Origin: Bryobacteraceae bacterium
Lineage (GTDB): Bacteria; Acidobacteriota; Terriglobia; Bryobacterales; Bryobacteraceae
DNA: 36,992 nt
Reading direction: 5' to 3'
Assembly (NCBI GenBank): GCA_025350445.1
Contig: JANXXV010000392.1
Location: forward strand, 1 to 36,992
Part shown: one piece after another, positions 34,821 through 36,992 of the stretch
Position numbering within the stretch: the first letter of the stretch is position 1
How the letters are laid out: every line of letters begins with the position of its first letter
Notes under the pieces: generated by a model
Told to the model about the DNA's origin: nothing
Database searches by the model: none
What the model saw: the letters and a program-made list of their open reading frames with translations, nothing else
Position numbers and translations under genes: made by a program

Positions 34821-35834
34821 ATGAGCGATGTGGGCAAGCGATCAGGGCTCGTAAAGCGCACGGTGATTGCCTCATTCATCACGATCAACGTTGGTCTCAT
34901 CGCGCTACAAGGTGTCGCCGCCCCTGAAAAGCGGGCCGTCACGCCAACGTCTCCGTTTGGCCGCTTCCTTCTGGTGGCGAGCGAAGGCCTATACGTGGTG
35001 GAGCCGGATGGGACGTCGTCATGGTCTTACCATCCGGCTGGAGCCGGCCAGCAGGTTCGGGGAATGGAAGACGACATTATCTACGATGGGTTCGTCCTGG
35101 CGAACGGCCACTATCTCTTCTCAACCCATCGATATATTCGCGAGATAGACCGCGAGAAGCGTACCGTTTGGGAGTATCGCCTCGTAGCGCCCGCGGAGGT
35201 CAAGAGCGGAGTGCCATTACCCAACGGAGGGATCGCCGTACTCAATAGCCAGGAACAGGCGATTCTTGAGTTCGCGCCCGGAACAACCACGGTGCTGCGC
35301 CGCATTCCGGTGCCTGCAAAGGGCACCGATCATACCCGCTATATGTTGATGCGCCGTACTCCCGAGGGAAGTTATCTGGTGGCACTACGGGAGGAACAGC
35401 GACTGGTGGAGGTGAGTGCTACGGGGCAAATGCTGCATTCGTTCTCTGTGCCCGGTCTGCCGGTAATGGCGCAGCGTCTTGCCGATGGCTCCACTGTCGG
35501 CACAGGAAAATTTGGCATGGTGAAGCTCGATGCCGACTGGAAGAATACGTGGTCCTTCACGGCCTCAGAGGCGGATGCACACTTTCCGCTACTGACTGCC
35601 TGGGGCGTTACTGAGCTGTCCGACCACCGGCTGATCGTGGCGAATTCCGACTGGCACCTCGGGAAGAAAGACGGAAACCGAGTCCAATTTTTCGCCATCG
35701 ATACCGCAAAGGACATTACCTGGACTCTGCCTGCCACCGCCTACCAGGAATGGAAACGGAGCGAAGTGGAACCCCGCACCGGCCTTACGGAACATCGCTC
35801 GGTCGTTGTATGGCCTTTGCCTTCCGCCAACTAG
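34821..35834 (+). CDS. Exported beta-propeller-like (arylsulfotransferase/PQQ-like) protein
   Basis: A 337-residue protein with an N-terminal signal or anchor (RTVIASFITINVGLIALQGVAA). The start is ATG 34821 with GAGGAG at 34808-34813; GTG 34806 upstream overlaps that site. The body is built of repeated beta-strand units with W-x-Y or E-x elements: GLYVVEPDGTSSWSYHP, RYIREIDREKRTVWEYRL, QAILEFAPGTTTVLRRI, RLVEVSATGQMLHSFSV, GMVKLDADWKNTWSF. This resembles PQQ-like or NHL propellers in which each blade describes a conversion of text-like values. No catalytic motif is recognised. It may be a secreted binding or carbohydrate-related protein. Confidence 0.8.
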   Translation: MSDVGKRSGLVKRTVIASFITINVGLIALQGVAAPEKRAVTPTSPFGRFLLVASEGLYVVEPDGTSSWSYHPAGAGQQVRGMEDDIIYDGFVLANGHYLFSTHRYIREIDREKRTVWEYRLVAPAEVKSGVPLPNGGIAVLNSQEQAILEFAPGTTTVLRRIPVPAKGTDHTRYMLMRRTPEGSYLVALREEQRLVEVSATGQMLHSFSVPGLPVMAQRLADGSTVGTGKFGMVKLDADWKNTWSFTASEADAHFPLLTAWGVTELSDHRLIVANSDWHLGKKDGNRVQFFAIDTAKDITWTLPATAYQEWKRSEVEPRTGLTEHRSVVVWPLPSAN

Positions 35835-35877
35835 AGCCCAGAGGCCTAGAATCACATGATCAGACCAGATTTTCAGG

Positions 35878-35883
35878 TACAAT
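35878..35883 (+). promoter_or_regulatory. Candidate -10 element for a leaderless regulator gene
   Basis: TACAAT sits six bases before the GTG start at 35890, so a transcript beginning the usual ~7 bases downstream would start at or next to the start codon. No ribosome site precedes that GTG. A partly palindromic TGATCAGACCAGA lies just upstream and could be an autoregulatory operator. No good -35 is seen. Confidence 0.35.
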
Positions 35884-35889
35884 CTCTAC

Positions 35890-36720
35890 GTGGCTGATTT
35901 TCTGAAAGCGGTACCACGCAGCAACCTCACAACGGACATTTGTCGAAAGATGGTAGACCATCTGGTCAACGGAGACTGGCTGGAAGGTGACCGAATTCCG
36001 CCGGAACGGGAGCTTTGCCAAAAGCTGGGAGTAGGACGTTCCTCTCTGCGGGAGGCGATGAAAGCATTAGAGATTATAGGCATGATCGAGATGCGTGTTG
36101 GCGAAGGAACCTTTGTATGTCGCCGTTCCGATTTTCTGTCTCATCCGCTGTTGTGGGCGATTGCGGGAAGTGGCGTAACGGAGGCGAACGAGCTGGTTGA
36201 AGCGCGGAAGCTGATCGAAGTGGAGTTGGCTGGACTTGCTGCTGTCCGATCGACACCAGACGACCTTCAAAAAATCGGCATTCATCTGGATACGATGGAA
36301 ACGTCGCTGGACGATACGGCAAAGTTTCTGGAAGCGGATATCGCATTTCATGTTGCGATAGGACAGGCAGGCCATAACCGGGTACTGTTGAACTCACTTC
36401 ATCTGATTCGAAATTTGATGAAACAATGGGTGCGCACCTCTCTTGTGCACCACGCGTTCGTCGCGGCAGAGGCGCTGGAACAGCACCGGGCTATTTTTGT
36501 CGCCCTGGCGAAGCGGAATCCGGCGAAGGCACGCGAGGAGATGCAGCATCACTTGGATGCCATGGCTGTCCATTTACAGGCTGCCCAGAAGCCGTTTGCG
36601 GTTGAGAACACAAGCAAGCCAGACTCTTCCCAACGCCGCGGGTTGGATGCCGGGGTCTCCCCCGGGCACGGCGATTCTCAGCCTCCGGACTTCACCAATC
36701 CGGCCTTAACCGCTTCGTGA
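35890..36720 (+). CDS. FadR-subfamily GntR transcription regulator
   Basis: A 276-residue regulator starting at GTG 35890. Residues ~12-80 are a GntR winged helix-turn-helix (GDRIPPERELCQKLGVGRSSLREAMKALEIIGMIEMRVGEGTFV). Residues ~95-235 are an FCD effector domain with the metal/ligand pattern EARKLIEVELAGLAA, DIAFHVAIGQAGHN and EHRAIFVALAKRNPAKAREEMQHHLDAM. The last ~40 residues are a polar, Pro/Gly/Ser-rich tail not usual for the family. Such proteins repress uptake and breakdown genes for organic acids or sugars until the ligand binds. The regulated genes are not visible in this window. Confidence 0.92.
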   Translation: MADFLKAVPRSNLTTDICRKMVDHLVNGDWLEGDRIPPERELCQKLGVGRSSLREAMKALEIIGMIEMRVGEGTFVCRRSDFLSHPLLWAIAGSGVTEANELVEARKLIEVELAGLAAVRSTPDDLQKIGIHLDTMETSLDDTAKFLEADIAFHVAIGQAGHNRVLLNSLHLIRNLMKQWVRTSLVHHAFVAAEALEQHRAIFVALAKRNPAKAREEMQHHLDAMAVHLQAAQKPFAVENTSKPDSSQRRGLDAGVSPGHGDSQPPDFTNPALTAS

Positions 36721-36992
36721 AAACTTCGAAGGTCCCTTGACGGAAACCCTTTCCAATCCAGTAGACGGCGCCGGTTGGACTGGACGGAACGCGAGAGTGG
36801 GGCAAATTCCACATCTGGCGCTCGAACCAACGGAACGATACTGACAGACCAACCGGGAAAACCTCATTGGGCATCAATCGCGCCCTGATCCGGGCCACTC
36901 GGCTTCACCCGAGCAGTAGCTTGCATCTACGATCGTGCGTTCGGGCTCACTTCCGGCATAGACCCAGATCATTGCCATGTCTTCGTCTGAGC
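36721..36992. other. Right-edge stretch, no gene supported
   Basis: On the minus strand a frame is open from the window edge (36990) down to a TGA at 36874-36876, 38 codons (EDMAMIWVYAGSEPERTIVD...). It could be the end of a gene continuing outside, but it is too short to judge. Other frames look random. Confidence 0.35.

Noticed and set aside
36692..36898. 68-codon minus-strand frame after the GntR regulator
   Set aside because: Overlaps the end of the regulator gene and has no family resemblance.
36874..36990. Possible end of a minus-strand gene entering from the right edge
   Set aside because: Only 38 codons visible, with no recognisable motif; the frame could be open by chance.

Overview
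The window looks like chromosomal DNA of an Acidobacteriota member close to Solibacter/Bryobacter. The inference rests on a protein with the TIGR03437 domain that is expanded in that group, secreted M13 and S9 peptidases, DinB paralogues, CusF-SCO and TPR secreted proteins, moderately high GC and frequent GTG/TTG starts. No rRNA, tRNA, CRISPR array or prophage was recognised.

Layout. (1) 1-3677: two tandem secreted M13 zinc metallopeptidase genes; the first is cut by the window edge and the second has an in-frame TAG. (2) 3809-7639: a metal-transport module of a DUF5132-type membrane peptide, an HMA_2-like membrane protein, a P1B-type ATPase with an HMA_2-like N-terminus, and a detached third HMA_2-like protein. 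The three HMA_2-like segments share an H-x3-G-R-[IL]-R signature instead of CxxC, and the ATPase lacks the usual CPx transport motif. (3) 7640-11612: a decaying region with a strong hairpin, a complete 176-bp MITE with an 8-bp target duplication, two broken DinB genes flanking a Tat-exported PhoD-like phosphatase, and a stub of a WYL-type regulator. (4) 11613-16653 (minus): an S9 peptidase, a beta-propeller lipoprotein and a TIGR03437 protein. (5) 16858-18958 (plus): a STAS protein followed by an FHA-GAF-PP2C phosphatase, a partner-switching pair without its kinase. (6) 19524-20060 (minus): a small c-type cytochrome, followed by a gene-poor stretch with a second MITE just upstream of valS.

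(7) 21130-26787 (plus): a tightly overlapping housekeeping operon valS-nadC-birA-coaX plus an unknown protein, covering Val-tRNA charging, NAD synthesis, biotinylation and the first step of CoA synthesis. (8) 26872-31256 (minus): an overlapping four-gene operon, FkbM methyltransferase, CusF-SCO copper protein, TPR protein and FAD oxidoreductase. (9) 31452-36720: a zinc-ribbon/membrane/jellyroll protein, an alpha/beta hydrolase overlapping a DUF3291 protein, a repeat and transposase-remnant zone, a secreted propeller-like protein and a FadR-type GntR regulator that may be leaderless.

The best candidate for a poorly described system is the DUF5132/HMA_2/P1B-ATPase module. The best structural finds are the two MITEs. 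Many genes here are interrupted, which may reflect real decay or assembly errors.
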